Below, piece by piece: positions 53,634 to 63,497 of a stretch of 64,000 nt of DNA (positions within the stretch are counted from its first letter, which is position 1; each line of letters opens with the position of its first letter). A program made the translations under genes and the position numbers. Source of the stretch: Mycobacterium senriense (lineage in GTDB: Bacteria; Actinomycetota; Actinomycetes; Mycobacteriales; Mycobacteriaceae); NCBI RefSeq assembly GCF_019668465.1, contig NZ_AP024828.1:620001-684000 (forward strand), read 5' to 3'. The notes beneath the pieces are model-generated. The model was given only the letters and a program-made list of their open reading frames with translations, was not told the DNA's origin and made no database searches.

Positions 53634-54179
53634 CTACTTGCCCAGCGCCTGCAGCGCGCGGGCGAACACTTCGTCCATGGTGCCGACGGCGTCGACGGTC
53701 TTGAGTTGGTGGCTGTAGTAGTCCAGCAGCGGCGCCGTCTCGGCGCGGTAAATCTTCATCCGGTTCCGGATGACGTCCTCGGTGTCGTCGGCGCGGCCGC
53801 GGCCCTTCAGCCGCTGCAGCAGCTCGTCCTCCGAGACCCGGAATTCCAGCACCGCGTCGATGTCGGTGCCCCGGCGTCCCAGCATGTCGTGCAGCGCCTT
53901 GGCCTGCTCGATCGAGCGCGGGTATCCGTCCAGGATGAAACCGTTGGCGCAGTCCGCGTCGTTCAGCCGGTCGTCGACGAGCTGGTTGGTCAGCTCCGAG
54001 GGCACCAGGTCGCCGGCGTCCAGGTAGCGCTTGGCCTCCAGGCCGAGCTTGGTCCCGTTCTCGATGTTGCTGCGGAACAGCTCACCGGTGGAGATCTGCG
54101 GGATGCCCAGCTTTTCCGAGAGCTTCTGGGCCTGCGTTCCCTTGCCCGCCCCCGGCGGTCCCAGCAAAACGACTCTCAC
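53634..54179 (-). CDS. adk: adenylate kinase
   Basis: Interconverts ATP+AMP and 2 ADP. A 181-residue short-type kinase: P-loop [15 protein letters not shown]-binding STGELFR, LDGYPRS, and the lid [18 protein letters not shown] without a zinc site. The start overlaps the secY stop by 4 bases (54176-54179). Confidence 0.98.
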   Translation of the reverse strand: MRVVLLGPPGAGKGTQAQKLSEKLGIPQISTGELFRSNIENGTKLGLEAKRYLDAGDLVPSELTNQLVDDRLNDADCANGFILDGYPRSIEQAKALHDMLGRRGTDIDAVLEFRVSEDELLQRLKGRGRADDTEDVIRNRMKIYRAETAPLLDYYSHQLKTVDAVGTMDEVFARALQALGK

Positions 54180-55501
54180 TTGAGGAACCCTTCATAGTTG
54201 CGCTGCATGAGCTGACTCTCGATCTGCTTGACCGTATCCAAGCCCACGCCGATCATGATCAACACCGCGGTACCGCCGAACGGCAGATTCTGAACCGCTC
54301 CGCTGTTGCCGATCTGCAAGAACAAGTTGGGCAGCACCGAAATTGCGCCGAGGTAGATCGAACCCGGCAGGGTGATCCGGCTCAGCACAAAACGCAGGTA
54401 GTCGGCGGTCGGCTTGCCCGGCCGGATGCCGGGAATGAAGCCGCCGAACTTCTTCATCTCGTCGGCACGCTCGTCGGGATTGAACGTGATCGACACGTAG
54501 AAGTACGTGAAGAAGATGATGAGGCCGAAGTAGATGGCGATGTAGACCGGGTCGCTCGGGTCGGACAGGTAGGTGCCGACGAACTTGTCCCACCAGCTGT
54601 TGCCCACGCCGCCGGCGCCGCTGCGGATCAACTGGGTGATCAGGTGCGGGATGTAGATCAGCGAGGACGCGAAGATCACCGGGATAACGCCGGCCTGGTT
54701 GACCTTGAGCGGCAGGTAGGTCGACGTTCCGCCGTACATGCGGCGGCCGACCATGCGCTTGGCGTACTGGACCGGGATCCGGCGCTGGCCCTGCTCGACG
54801 AAGACCACGCCGACGATGATGACCAGCGCGGCGATCAGGACGGCGCCGAAGATCATCCCGCCGCGGCTGTCCAGGATCGTCTTGCCCTCCGCGGGGATGC
54901 GCGCCGCGATGCCGACGAAGATCAGCAAGGACATGCCGTTGCCGATGCCTCGCTCGGTGATCAGCTCACCCATCCACATCACCAGCGCCGCGCCGCTGGT
55001 CATCACCAGCACGATGACGACCAGCGTGAAGATGCTCTGGTCGGCGATGATGTCCAGCGAACAGCCCTGCAGCAGCCCGCCGTTGGCCGCCAGGGCCACG
55101 ATGCTGGTGGCCTGCAGGACGGCCAGCGCGATGGCCAGATAACGCGTGTACTGCGTCATCTTGGCCTGGCCCGATTGGCCTTCCTTGCGCAGCTCCTCGA
55201 ACCGCGGGATGACCACCGTGAGCAGCTGCACGATGATGCTGGCGGTGATGTAGGGCATCACCCCCACCGCGAACACGGTGAGTTTGAGCAGCGCGCCACC
55301 CGAGAACAGGTTGATCAGCGAGTAGATCTGTCCGGCCGCGCCGCCGCTGGCCTCTTTGATGCACTGCTGGACGTTCGGGTAGTTGACGCCAGGGGACGGT
55401 AGCGCGGCGCCGACCCGGTACAAGACGACGATGCCAAGCGTGAAGAGGATCTTCCGTCTCAGGTCGACTGTTCGCAGCGATGAGATGAAAGCGGAAAGCA
55501 A
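54176..55501 (-). CDS. secY: protein translocase subunit SecY
   Basis: Channel-forming subunit of the Sec translocon, 441 residues with ten membrane helices. Helix 1 follows [49 protein letters not shown] forms helix 2 with the signature; [21 protein letters not shown] is the second signature; the cytoplasmic loop [11 protein letters not shown] and [13 protein letters not shown] follow. The order secY-adk-map-sigL-rslA is standard for slow-growing mycobacteria. Confidence 0.98.
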   Translation of the reverse strand: MLSAFISSLRTVDLRRKILFTLGIVVLYRVGAALPSPGVNYPNVQQCIKEASGGAAGQIYSLINLFSGGALLKLTVFAVGVMPYITASIIVQLLTVVIPRFEELRKEGQSGQAKMTQYTRYLAIALAVLQATSIVALAANGGLLQGCSLDIIADQSIFTLVVIVLVMTSGAALVMWMGELITERGIGNGMSLLIFVGIAARIPAEGKTILDSRGGMIFGAVLIAALVIIVGVVFVEQGQRRIPVQYAKRMVGRRMYGGTSTYLPLKVNQAGVIPVIFASSLIYIPHLITQLIRSGAGGVGNSWWDKFVGTYLSDPSDPVYIAIYFGLIIFFTYFYVSITFNPDERADEMKKFGGFIPGIRPGKPTADYLRFVLSRITLPGSIYLGAISVLPNLFLQIGNSGAVQNLPFGGTAVLIMIGVGLDTVKQIESQLMQRNYEGFLK

Positions 55502-55779
55502 CTCTTCCTCCTGCGCAGCCGGGGTTTTCCTGCATCACGCGCCCAACACCCGCAGGCCAGGACGTACGGCCGACTTCTCTACAGCGCGTCAAACCGTGTA
55601 CGAGACTAACAGCTGGTCCGGGCAGGTCTGGTCAGGGCCTTTCCTGCGGCCCCTCGCGGCGCCTTTCACCAAGTGTTCGCGCCGCCGCCGCAACGCGCCC
55701 AAAAAACACAGGAACCCGTAAGCCGTGAGGCGTAGAGTGCCTCTGACTCGTTGCATTTGCTAAGTAACTTGGGAGCAGC
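55502..55779. other. intergenic region between secY and the methyltransferase array
   Basis: A 278-base divergent region with no gene seen. It should hold the secY-adk-map promoter and, near its right end, the promoter of the plus-strand methyltransferase genes, where GGGAG precedes ATG 55780. Confidence 0.5.
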
Positions 55780-56697
55780 ATGACACGCACTGACCAAGAC
55801 AGCTGGGACTTGGCCTCGAGCGTCGGTGCCACGGCCACGATGGTCGCCGCGGCCCGCGCACTGGCCAGCGAGGCCGCCAACCCCATCATCAACGACCCGT
55901 ACGCCGCACCCCTGGTGCGCGCCGTCGGCCTGGACTTCTTCCGGCGGCTGGTTGACGGTGAGGTCGCCGACTCCGAGGGATACGAGGGCAGCGGCAAGGA
56001 TCTGGGGCTGGAGACGGATTCCATCGCCGTGCGCACCCGCTTCTTCGACGACTTCTTCCTCAACGCCGCCCGCGACGGCGTTCGCCAGGCGGTGATCCTG
56101 GCGGCCGGCCTGGACGCCCGCGCCTACCGGCTGAGCTGGCCACCGGGAAGCGTGGTCTACGAGGTCGATCAGCCCGCCGTCATCGAGTTCAAGAGCACCA
56201 CCATGTCCAGCCTGGCTGCCGCCCCGGCAGCCGAGCGGCGCACGGTCAGCATCGACCTGCGCGAGGACTGGCCCGCCGCGCTGCGCGCCAGCGGCTTTGA
56301 CGTAACGAAGCCGACCTCGTGGAGCGCCGAGGGCCTGCTGATGTACCTGCCGCCCGACGCCCAGGACCGGCTCTTCGACAACATCACCGAGCTCAGCGCG
56401 CCCGCCAGCTTGTTGGCCACCGAGTATCACCCCGACACCGGCGGCACGACGATGTCGCAACGGGCCCAGGAGTTCAACGACCGCTGGGCCAAGGTCGGCT
56501 GCGACATCGACCTGTCGGGACTGTTCTTCGACGGCGAGCGCAGCAACGTCGTCGACTACCTCACCGGCAAGGGCTGGGAAGTGGCCTCGCGGCCGCGCCG
56601 CGAACTGTTCGGCGACTACGGCCTGCAATTCCACGACGACGAGGCGATGGCGCAGTTCCGCAACATCGTGGCCGTCACCGCCACCCTGCGCCGTTAG
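55780..56697 (+). CDS. TIGR00027-type SAM-dependent methyltransferase, array gene 1
   Basis: A 305-residue class I methyltransferase of unknown substrate. Common layout: [14 protein letters not shown] near the start, INDPYAAPLVRAVG, VRTRFFDDFFLNA, the SAM loop GLDARAYRL, YEVDQPAVIEFKS and [22 protein letters not shown]. Mycobacteria have many of these genes, often clustered. A GGGAG ribosome site is 6 bases before the ATG. H37Rv has Rv0731c at this place next to secY. Confidence 0.95.
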   Translation: MTRTDQDSWDLASSVGATATMVAAARALASEAANPIINDPYAAPLVRAVGLDFFRRLVDGEVADSEGYEGSGKDLGLETDSIAVRTRFFDDFFLNAARDGVRQAVILAAGLDARAYRLSWPPGSVVYEVDQPAVIEFKSTTMSSLAAAPAAERRTVSIDLREDWPAALRASGFDVTKPTSWSAEGLLMYLPPDAQDRLFDNITELSAPASLLATEYHPDTGGTTMSQRAQEFNDRWAKVGCDIDLSGLFFDGERSNVVDYLTGKGWEVASRPRRELFGDYGLQFHDDEAMAQFRNIVAVTATLRR

Positions 56698-56706
56698 GAG
56701 ACCGCG

Positions 56707-57639
56707 ATGCCGGAGACCGACAGCAGGCGATCAGACGGCGACAGTTGGGATCTGGCGTCCAGCGTGGGCGCCACCGCCACCGCGGTGGCCGCCCGGCGGG
56801 CGCTGGCCTCCAAGGGCCCCGAGCCGTTGATCGACGATCCCTTCGCCGAGCCATTGGTGTGCGCCGTCGGCGTCGAGGCTTTCATCCGGATGATGAACGG
56901 AGACATCGAGACACCCGAGGACGATCCGGCGTTCACCCCGCGCCGCCTCGGTGAGGGCATGGCGGTCCGCACCCGGTTCTTCGATTCCTTCTTCCTCGAC
57001 GCCGCCAACTCCGGTATCCGCCAGGCCGTCATCTTGGCCTCGGGGCTGGACACCCGCGCCTACCGGCTGGCCTGGCCGCCTCAGACGGTGGTCTACGAGA
57101 TCGACCAGCCCCGGGTGATCGAGTTCAAGACCCGGACCCTGTCCCAGCTGGGCGCAACGCCGAGGGCCGACCGGCGGGCGGTGGGCGTCGACCTGCGCGA
57201 CGACTGGCCGGCCGCGTTGGCCGACAGCGGATTCGACGCGAGCGCACCCGCGGCCTGGAGCGCCGAGGGGCTCCTGGGCTATCTGCCGCCGGAGGCACAG
57301 GACCGCCTGTTCGACAACATCACCGCGCTGTCCGCCAACGGCAGCAGGATCGGCACCGGCTACGTGCCCGACATGCGGGGACGCATCGAAAAACGCGGCC
57401 GGGAGATCAGCGAACGCTGGCGGCGCATGGGGCTGGACCTCAACTGGGCCGATCTGGTCTACCCCGGCGAACGCAACGACGTGGTGACCTACCTGTCCGG
57501 GCGCGGCTGGGACTCGTCGGTGCACACCACCCCGGAGCTCTACGCGGCCAACGGTTTTGAGTTCCCCGAGCAACCCTCGATGGCCGCCTTCGGCGACATC
57601 AGATACGTCACCGCGACATTGACCAAGGAGGCGTCGTGA
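56707..57639 (+). CDS. TIGR00027-type SAM-dependent methyltransferase, array gene 2
   Basis: A 310-residue paralogue of its neighbours: [62 protein letters not shown] and [22 protein letters not shown]. It lies 9 bases after gene 1. The variable segment after the SAM loop and the C-terminal third differ between the three copies and probably set specificity. Confidence 0.95.
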   Translation: MPETDSRRSDGDSWDLASSVGATATAVAARRALASKGPEPLIDDPFAEPLVCAVGVEAFIRMMNGDIETPEDDPAFTPRRLGEGMAVRTRFFDSFFLDAANSGIRQAVILASGLDTRAYRLAWPPQTVVYEIDQPRVIEFKTRTLSQLGATPRADRRAVGVDLRDDWPAALADSGFDASAPAAWSAEGLLGYLPPEAQDRLFDNITALSANGSRIGTGYVPDMRGRIEKRGREISERWRRMGLDLNWADLVYPGERNDVVTYLSGRGWDSSVHTTPELYAANGFEFPEQPSMAAFGDIRYVTATLTKEAS

Positions 57640-58568
57640 CACGCACCGATCAAGACAGCTGGGACCTGGCCTCGAGCGTGGGCGCTACCGCGACCTGGGT
57701 CGCCGCGTGCCGGGCGCTGGCCGGCAACCGGCCTGACGCGCTGATCGACGACCCGTTCGCCGACCCGCTGGTCCGCGCGGTGGGTGCCGAGTTCTTCATC
57801 CGGGTGCTCGACGGTGAGATCACCGACGAGACGGGCGGTCTCGATGCCGATGCCGACCCCGATGCGGAGTTCAACCTGCAGCGCATGGTCGACATCATGG
57901 CCGTGCGCACCCGCTACTTCGACGACTTCTTCACCGACGCAACCGCTTCCGGCGTCCGCCAGGCCGTCATCCTCGCCTCCGGCCTGGACTCACGCCCGTA
58001 CCGCCTGGCCTGGCCGGCGGGCACGGTGGTGTATGAAATCGATCAGCCGGCCGTCATCGACTTCAAGTCCACGACCCTGGCGAAGTTGGGCGCCCAGCCC
58101 ACGGCGGACCGCCGGACCGTGTCGGTCGACCTGCGCGATGACTGGTTGAATGCGTTGCGGGACAAGGGGTTCAACGAGTCAAAGCCCAGCGCATGGAGCG
58201 CCGAGGGCCTGTTGATGTATTTGCCGCCGGAGGCGCAGGACAGGCTCTTCGATGCCATCACCACGCTCAGTGCCCCGGGCAGCCGGCTGGCGACCGAATA
58301 CCACGACGGCGGCACGCCGCACCTGCTGGAAAAGCGCGCGAAGGCGATGGCCAGGCGGTGGGGCCAATTCGGCTTCGATGTCGACGTGTCGACGCTGGTC
58401 TATCGCGGCGAGCGCACTCCGGCGGCGGCGTATCTGACCGCGCACGGCTGGCAGGTGTCGACGCGCACCCGCGCGGACATGTTCGCCGAGGCCGGGCTGC
58501 ACGTCCCGCCGGGTGAGAGCATGGAGGCGATGCAGAACAGCATCGCGGTGGACGCCGTTCTGCGCTAA
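57636..58568 (+). CDS. TIGR00027-type SAM-dependent methyltransferase, array gene 3
   Basis: A 310-residue paralogue with the same opening [20 protein letters not shown] as gene 1, then [37 protein letters not shown] and [22 protein letters not shown]. Its GTG start overlaps the gene 2 stop (GTGA), so genes 2 and 3 are coupled. The shared first residues with gene 1 suggest that 1 and 3 are the closer pair. It overlaps the convergent GNAT gene by 4 bases. Confidence 0.95.
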   Translation: MTRTDQDSWDLASSVGATATWVAACRALAGNRPDALIDDPFADPLVRAVGAEFFIRVLDGEITDETGGLDADADPDAEFNLQRMVDIMAVRTRYFDDFFTDATASGVRQAVILASGLDSRPYRLAWPAGTVVYEIDQPAVIDFKSTTLAKLGAQPTADRRTVSVDLRDDWLNALRDKGFNESKPSAWSAEGLLMYLPPEAQDRLFDAITTLSAPGSRLATEYHDGGTPHLLEKRAKAMARRWGQFGFDVDVSTLVYRGERTPAAAYLTAHGWQVSTRTRADMFAEAGLHVPPGESMEAMQNSIAVDAVLR

Positions 58569-59236
58569 CGGTCGGGATTGGCCGCCGGTGCGCGCACCAC
58601 CATCGGCACCGCGGGGAAACACCACGCCATCTCCGAGCGCGACTTGCGCAGCGCGGCGGTGCCGTAACCCTTCTTGCGGTGGTCGGGGTGGATCCAGATC
58701 CGCACCTGCACCTCACCACCGAGCAACTCGCCGAACACCATGCCGACCTTCTCGCCCGAGTCGATGGCCACGAACCATGCGGCCTCTTCGTCGTCGACAC
58801 GGCCCAACGCGGCTCTGATCTCGTCGTCGAGGTTGCCCGCCTGCCCGCCGGATCCGTCGCCCGACGCGCCACCCATGTCCTCGGTGCGGACGCCGAAGAT
58901 GTCGCGGTCCTCGCTCGCGGAGAACGGCCGGAGCTCGAGAGTGTCCCCCGAGCTCGCCGGACGCTCGCCCAGGGTGAAGCTCAGCTGCTTGTTCAAGTCT
59001 TCGAGCTCGGCCTGGATGATCTTGCGCGAATCCTTGGTCAGCCGGTCGAAGGACAAGCCGAACACCGCTTCGGCGCCCGTGTGCGAGGTGCCGAGCAAAC
59101 CGGCGATCGCCTCGACCGCTTCCGATTTGTCGTCGGCCTCCACGATCAGGTCGAGCACTTCGTGCCGGCGCTCAAGAGCTTTCAGCAGTGCGTCGGCGAT
59201 ATCCCTGCGGGCGGCTTTGCGGTCTTGGTCGGTCAT
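58565..59236 (-). CDS. GNAT acetyltransferase with gyrase A-like N-terminal helix region (Rv0730-like)
   Basis: A 223-residue protein. Residues about 15-95 ([48 protein letters not shown], interrupted here for brevity at key positions: [33 protein letters not shown]) resemble the helical coiled segment of DNA gyrase A. Residues about 130-215 form a GNAT domain with the acetyl-CoA motif [15 protein letters not shown]. Target unknown. H37Rv has Rv0730 in the same place next to xylB. Confidence 0.85.
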   Translation of the reverse strand: MTDQDRKAARRDIADALLKALERRHEVLDLIVEADDKSEAVEAIAGLLGTSHTGAEAVFGLSFDRLTKDSRKIIQAELEDLNKQLSFTLGERPASSGDTLELRPFSASEDRDIFGVRTEDMGGASGDGSGGQAGNLDDEIRAALGRVDDEEAAWFVAIDSGEKVGMVFGELLGGEVQVRIWIHPDHRKKGYGTAALRKSRSEMAWCFPAVPMVVRAPAANPDR

Positions 59237-59245
59237 GGCACCAGC

Positions 59246-60607
59246 CTAGAACGCCGGTGGTGCGACCGCGCTACATCTGCGGTTTCCCAGCTCCAGGAAG
59301 CGCTGGTAGCGATCCTCGACCGCACTCGCCCAGGCCGGATCGGGCTCGACGACGCGCTCGATGCGCGCCCATCGGGCGGCGTCGGCGATCGTCGTCTCCA
59401 GGCCGACCGCCATGCGCGCCAGGAACGCCGCCCCCAGCGCGGCCCCTTCCGCCACCCCGGACACCTCGACCGGTCGCCCGGTGGCGTCGGCGATGGCCTG
59501 CAGCCACGGCGCCACCCGGGTGCCCCCGCCGGTGGCCACGAGGCGCGACACCGGCGCCCCGCCGAGTTCGATGAGCCGGCGAACCACGAACCCGGACGCC
59601 TCATAGGCGGCGCGGCGCAGCGCGGCGGCGTCGTGGGTCAGATCCAGCGCCTCGAGCACGCCCCGGCAGTCCCGATCGTGGAACGGCGTGCGCTCGCCGC
59701 GCAGATAGGGCGCCCACACCGGGACCCGCCCGGGTTCGACGGTGGTTGGGTCCGCCGGTGCCACAACGCGATCCACCCAGCCCAGGAACAGCCCGCCGGC
59801 GTTGCTGGCCCCGCCGATCTGGCTCTTGCCGGGCGCGGTGTGCGGAATGGTCCACAGGCCGGGCATCTGGCGGGCCTCGGCGATGGTGGTCCACACGATC
59901 AGCGTGGTGCCGCACATCACCAGCACGTCGCCGTCGCGGTCGGCGCCGGCCACGATCTGTTCGCACAGCGCGTCGATGGCGCCGGTGGCCAGCGCGGCAT
60001 CGGTGCCGCGCAACTGCCCGACAACGGCTCCCATGCTCTCCACCCGCGGCAGCTGCTCGACGGCCGCGCCGCGTTCGGCGCACGCCTCGGGATTCCAGCC
60101 GGTCCCGTCGAACAGGGGGAACGCGGTGGCGGCGGTCGCGATGTCGATCGCCGCCTGACCCGACAGCGCGTGGTTGGCCACCGCCGGCGCGGGCCAGTAG
60201 CCGGCGGCGCCCGGAGCCTGCTCGGCCGTCCAGCGCAAGAACTCCGCGGCCTCGCCCAGGGCGGGCAGCGGCTGCGCGTCGCCGCCGGGCGTGCGGCCCC
60301 GGACGTCCCCGTAGAGCAGTCCCGGCGTGATGGGTGCACCGGTGTCGTCGACGGCGGTCATCGACGGCACCATCGCCGAGACGGCCGCCGCGGCGATGCC
60401 GGGCTGGTGGATCAGTTCGTTCAGGGCGGCCGACGGCCCACGCCGCCACGCCGCCTCGGCGTCGTGCTCCAGCCGGTCGGGCGCAGGTACCCGCAGCTCA
60501 TGGGGGATGCGCACGCGGGCCGTCACGTTGCCGTCGGCGTCGGCGGATATCGCCTTGACCGCGGTGCTGCCGACGTCGATGCCGATTGTGACGTCTTTGC
60601 GTGACAC
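59246..60607 (-). CDS. xylB: FGGY-family carbohydrate kinase (xylulokinase-like, Rv0729-like)
   Basis: A 453-residue sugar kinase of the FGGY family. It starts with the ATP-binding strand VTIGIDVGSTAVKAISAD, has ITPGLLYGDVRG with the likely catalytic Asp, CGTTLIVWTT, YLRGERTPFHD, and the second nucleotide motif LVATGGGTRVAPWLQ in the C-terminal lobe. The exact sugar is uncertain. GTG 60607 is chosen because VSRKDVTIG matches the family start; GTG 60616 is the alternative. Divergent from serA2, 30 bases away. Confidence 0.9.
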   Translation of the reverse strand: MSRKDVTIGIDVGSTAVKAISADADGNVTARVRIPHELRVPAPDRLEHDAEAAWRRGPSAALNELIHQPGIAAAAVSAMVPSMTAVDDTGAPITPGLLYGDVRGRTPGGDAQPLPALGEAAEFLRWTAEQAPGAAGYWPAPAVANHALSGQAAIDIATAATAFPLFDGTGWNPEACAERGAAVEQLPRVESMGAVVGQLRGTDAALATGAIDALCEQIVAGADRDGDVLVMCGTTLIVWTTIAEARQMPGLWTIPHTAPGKSQIGGASNAGGLFLGWVDRVVAPADPTTVEPGRVPVWAPYLRGERTPFHDRDCRGVLEALDLTHDAAALRRAAYEASGFVVRRLIELGGAPVSRLVATGGGTRVAPWLQAIADATGRPVEVSGVAEGAALGAAFLARMAVGLETTIADAARWARIERVVEPDPAWASAVEDRYQRFLELGNRRCSAVAPPAF

Positions 60608-60637
60608 GGGCGTCACCGTACGCCAGCATTGGCACTC

Positions 60638-61618
60638 GTGACGTCCAAACCACGCGCGTTGGTGACCGCCCCGATGCGGGGGCCGGGCTTCGCCAAACTG
60701 CGAGAGCTGGCCGACGTCGTGTACGACCCCTGGATCGAGCAGACCCCGCTGCGCATCTACGGTCCCGAGCAGCTGGCCGAGCGGATCGCCGGCGAAGCCG
60801 CCGAAATCGTGGTGGTGGAAGGCGATTCGGTGCGCGGCCCGGTGTTCGAGCAGGGCGTGCGGGTGATCGCGTCCACCCGCGGTGACCCCAACAACGTCGA
60901 CATCGCGGGGGCCACCGCGGCCGGCATCCCGGTGCTGAACACCCCGGCCCGCAACGCCGATGCGGTCGCTGAGATGACGGTGGCCCTGCTGCTCGCCGCC
61001 ACCCGTCACGTGCTGACCGCGGACGCGGATGTGCGCAGCGGCAACATCTTTCGCGACGGCAGCATCCCGTATCAGCGGTTCCGCGCCGCCGAGATCGCAG
61101 GACTCACGGCCGGGCTGGTGGGGCTTGGCGCCGTCGGCCGCGCGACGCGGTGGCGGTTATCCGGGCTGGGGCTGCGGGTCATCGCGCACGACCCCTACAA
61201 CCCCGACGCGCAGCACAGCCTCGACGAGCTGCTGAGCCAGGCCGACGTGGTCTCACTGCACGCCCCGGTCACCGACGACACGGTCGGCATGATCGGCGTG
61301 CGGGAGTTCGCGGCCATGCGCGACGGCGTGGTGTTCCTCAACACCGCCCGCGCCCAGCTGCACGACACCGACGCCCTGGTCGACGCCCTGGTCGCGGGCA
61401 AGGTGGGCGCCGCGGGCCTGGACCACTTCGCCGGCGAAAGGCTGCCTGTCGACCACCCGTTGGTGGGGATGCGAAACGTCGTGCTGACGCCGCACATCGG
61501 GGGCGCCACCTTCGACACCGAGGCGCGGCAGGCGCAGATGGTGGCCGACGATCTCGAGGCGCTGCTGGCCGGCAACGCGCCCGCTCACATCGTCAACCCG
61601 GAGGTGCTGGGGTCATGA
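60638..61618 (+). CDS. serA2: D-2-hydroxyacid dehydrogenase (SerA2, Rv0728c-like)
   Basis: A 326-residue NAD-dependent 2-hydroxyacid dehydrogenase. RVIASTRGDPNNVDIAGATAAGIPVLNTP, the nucleotide motif GLVGLGAVGRATRWRL, NTARAQLHDTDALVDAL, and HIGGATFDTEAR with the catalytic His near the end. It is too short for a full phosphoglycerate dehydrogenase, which also has a regulatory domain. Context with a sugar kinase and an aldolase suggests a role in sugar-acid or pentose metabolism. GTG 60638 is the chosen start. Confidence 0.9.
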   Translation: MTSKPRALVTAPMRGPGFAKLRELADVVYDPWIEQTPLRIYGPEQLAERIAGEAAEIVVVEGDSVRGPVFEQGVRVIASTRGDPNNVDIAGATAAGIPVLNTPARNADAVAEMTVALLLAATRHVLTADADVRSGNIFRDGSIPYQRFRAAEIAGLTAGLVGLGAVGRATRWRLSGLGLRVIAHDPYNPDAQHSLDELLSQADVVSLHAPVTDDTVGMIGVREFAAMRDGVVFLNTARAQLHDTDALVDALVAGKVGAAGLDHFAGERLPVDHPLVGMRNVVLTPHIGGATFDTEARQAQMVADDLEALLAGNAPAHIVNPEVLGS

Positions 61619-62268
61619 AGTTCGTCGACAACCCGGAGACCGCGGTGCTGGACGCCGCCAAGGACATGCTGCGCCGCGGCCTGGTGGAGGGGACGGCGGG
61701 CAACATCTCGGCGCGGCGGGCCGACGGCAACGTCGTCGTCACCCCGTCGTCGGTGGACTACCGCGACATGCAGCTCGACGATCTGGTGCTCGTCGACGCG
61801 GACGGCTCGGTGCTGCGGGCGGCCGAGGGCCGCTCTCCGTCGTCGGAGATGCAGCTGCACCTGGCCTGCTACCGGGCCTTCGACGACGTCGGCAGCGTCA
61901 TCCACAGCCATCCGGTGTGGGCGACCATGTTCGCCATCGCCCACGAATCGATCCCGGCGTGCATTGACGAGTTCGCGGTGTACTGCGGCGGCGACGTCCG
62001 CTGCACCGAGTACGCGGCGTCCGGCACGGCGGAGGTCGGCGCCAACGCGGTCTCCGCGCTCGAGGGCCGCGGCGCCGCCCTGATCGCCAACCATGGCCTG
62101 GTGGCGGTGGGGCCGCGGCCGGACAAGGTTCTGCACATTACCGCGCTGGTCGAGCGGACAGCCCAAATAGTTTGGGGCGCACGCGCTCTCGGCGGGCCAG
62201 TGCCGATCCCCGAGGACGTCAACCGCAACTTCGCAGCGGTCTACGGCTACCTGCGCGCCAACACCTGA
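61615..62268 (+). CDS. fucA: class II aldolase (L-fuculose-phosphate aldolase-like)
   Basis: A 217-residue zinc-dependent aldolase that splits a sugar phosphate, perhaps L-fuculose or another 5-6 carbon ketose 1-phosphate. EGTAGNISAR is the phosphate-binding loop, SPSSEMQLH holds the proton-donor Glu, HSHPVW and ANHGL are the zinc His ligands. The ATG overlaps the serA2 stop (ATGA). The 3' end overlaps the convergent dehydrogenase gene by 22 bases. Confidence 0.92.
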   Translation: MKFVDNPETAVLDAAKDMLRRGLVEGTAGNISARRADGNVVVTPSSVDYRDMQLDDLVLVDADGSVLRAAEGRSPSSEMQLHLACYRAFDDVGSVIHSHPVWATMFAIAHESIPACIDEFAVYCGGDVRCTEYAASGTAEVGANAVSALEGRGAALIANHGLVAVGPRPDKVLHITALVERTAQIVWGARALGGPVPIPEDVNRNFAAVYGYLRANT

Positions 62269-63497
62269 CGCTGGTCGATGCCCACCTTCACCGCGCCGCT
62301 GTCGCCCTGATTGGCGAGCGCGTGGAAAGCGTCGCGCCACCGTTCCAGTCGGAAGGTGTGGGTGAGCATGGGGCGCAGGTCCATTCGGCCCGCGGCGGCC
62401 AGATCGAGGTAGTGTGCGATGGCGTGCTTGCGCTGCCCGTCCACCTCCTCGATGCCGAAGGCGTTCGAGCCGACGAACGAGAGCTCTTTGAAGTACAGCG
62501 GGCTGTCCTCCCACCGGCCCGGGGCGTGAACGCCGGCCTTCACCAACGTGCCTCGCGACCGCAGGACCCGGACGCCGACCTCGAAGGTCTCGGGCTTGCC
62601 CACGGTGTCGTAGACGACGTCGACGGCGCCGGGGTGGGCCATCGGCAGACCCTGCAGCGGCTGGCGCAACCGGCCACCGCCCCACGTGACGAGCTCCTCG
62701 ATGATGGCCGTACGCGGTTCGTGCGCAAGGATTTTCGCGGCGCCGAACCGTCGGGCCAGCTCGGCCTGCGCGGCGAAGCGCGCCACCACCGCGACGGCCA
62801 CGCCGGGATACAGCGCCCGCAGGATCGCAACCGCACACAATCCCAGCGAGCCGGCGCCGTACACCAGCGCGGTGCCCGACCGCGGCGGCGGGTGCCGGGT
62901 GATCGAGTGCAGCGACACCGAGAACGGGTCGGCGAACACCGCCATCTCGTCGGGAATCGAGTCCGGCACGGCGAACAGCATGCTGTCGTGTGCCGGCATC
63001 AGTTCGGCGTAGCCGCCCGTCACGTCGGCCGAGACCCCGGTGTGGATGCCCGGCTTGATGTCGCCGTCGGTAAAGCTCCAGCACAGGCTGTAGTCGCCGG
63101 CTTCGCATGCGGGACAAGGCGGTTGGATGCCGCGCGGCCCGCAGGACAGCCACGGGTTGAGCACCACCCGCTCCCCCACACTCAGCCCCCGTGCCGCGGG
63201 GCCCAGCGCCACCACGTCGGCGACCACCTCGTGGCCCATGACTTGCGGGAACGAACAGAACGCGGCCATGGCATTGTCGGTGTCGCCCTCGCCGAAGTCC
63301 AACAGGATCTGCTTGGAATCCGATCCGCAGATGCCAGTCAGCCGCGGCCGGGTGATCACCCAATCCTCTTGCGGCAGTTCCGGATCCGGCAGGTCGCGTA
63401 GGGCGGTCGGGGTGCGCGTCAGGTTCTGGCTCAACGGGTTGGCGTCGTCGGGCACCTCGAAGGGCTCCGGTGGCACGCCGTAGACGAGCGCCTTCAT
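62247..63497 (-). CDS. zinc-dependent medium-chain alcohol/sugar dehydrogenase
   Basis: A 416-residue MDR-family dehydrogenase. The catalytic zinc site is CGSD and GHEVVADV (about 57 and 87-89). A structural zinc lobe has CGPRGIQPPCPACEAGDYSLC. The cofactor domain has ALVYGAGSLGLCAVAILRAL. A C-terminal FEVGVRVLRSRGTLVKAG region is typical. Substrate unknown; glucose- or threonine-type dehydrogenases are relatives. It overlaps the downstream end of an SDR gene by 4 bases at its start, so the two form an operon. Confidence 0.9.
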   Translation of the reverse strand: MKALVYGVPPEPFEVPDDANPLSQNLTRTPTALRDLPDPELPQEDWVITRPRLTGICGSDSKQILLDFGEGDTDNAMAAFCSFPQVMGHEVVADVVALGPAARGLSVGERVVLNPWLSCGPRGIQPPCPACEAGDYSLCWSFTDGDIKPGIHTGVSADVTGGYAELMPAHDSMLFAVPDSIPDEMAVFADPFSVSLHSITRHPPPRSGTALVYGAGSLGLCAVAILRALYPGVAVAVVARFAAQAELARRFGAAKILAHEPRTAIIEELVTWGGGRLRQPLQGLPMAHPGAVDVVYDTVGKPETFEVGVRVLRSRGTLVKAGVHAPGRWEDSPLYFKELSFVGSNAFGIEEVDGQRKHAIAHYLDLAAAGRMDLRPMLTHTFRLERWRDAFHALANQGDSGAVKVGIDQRQVLARR

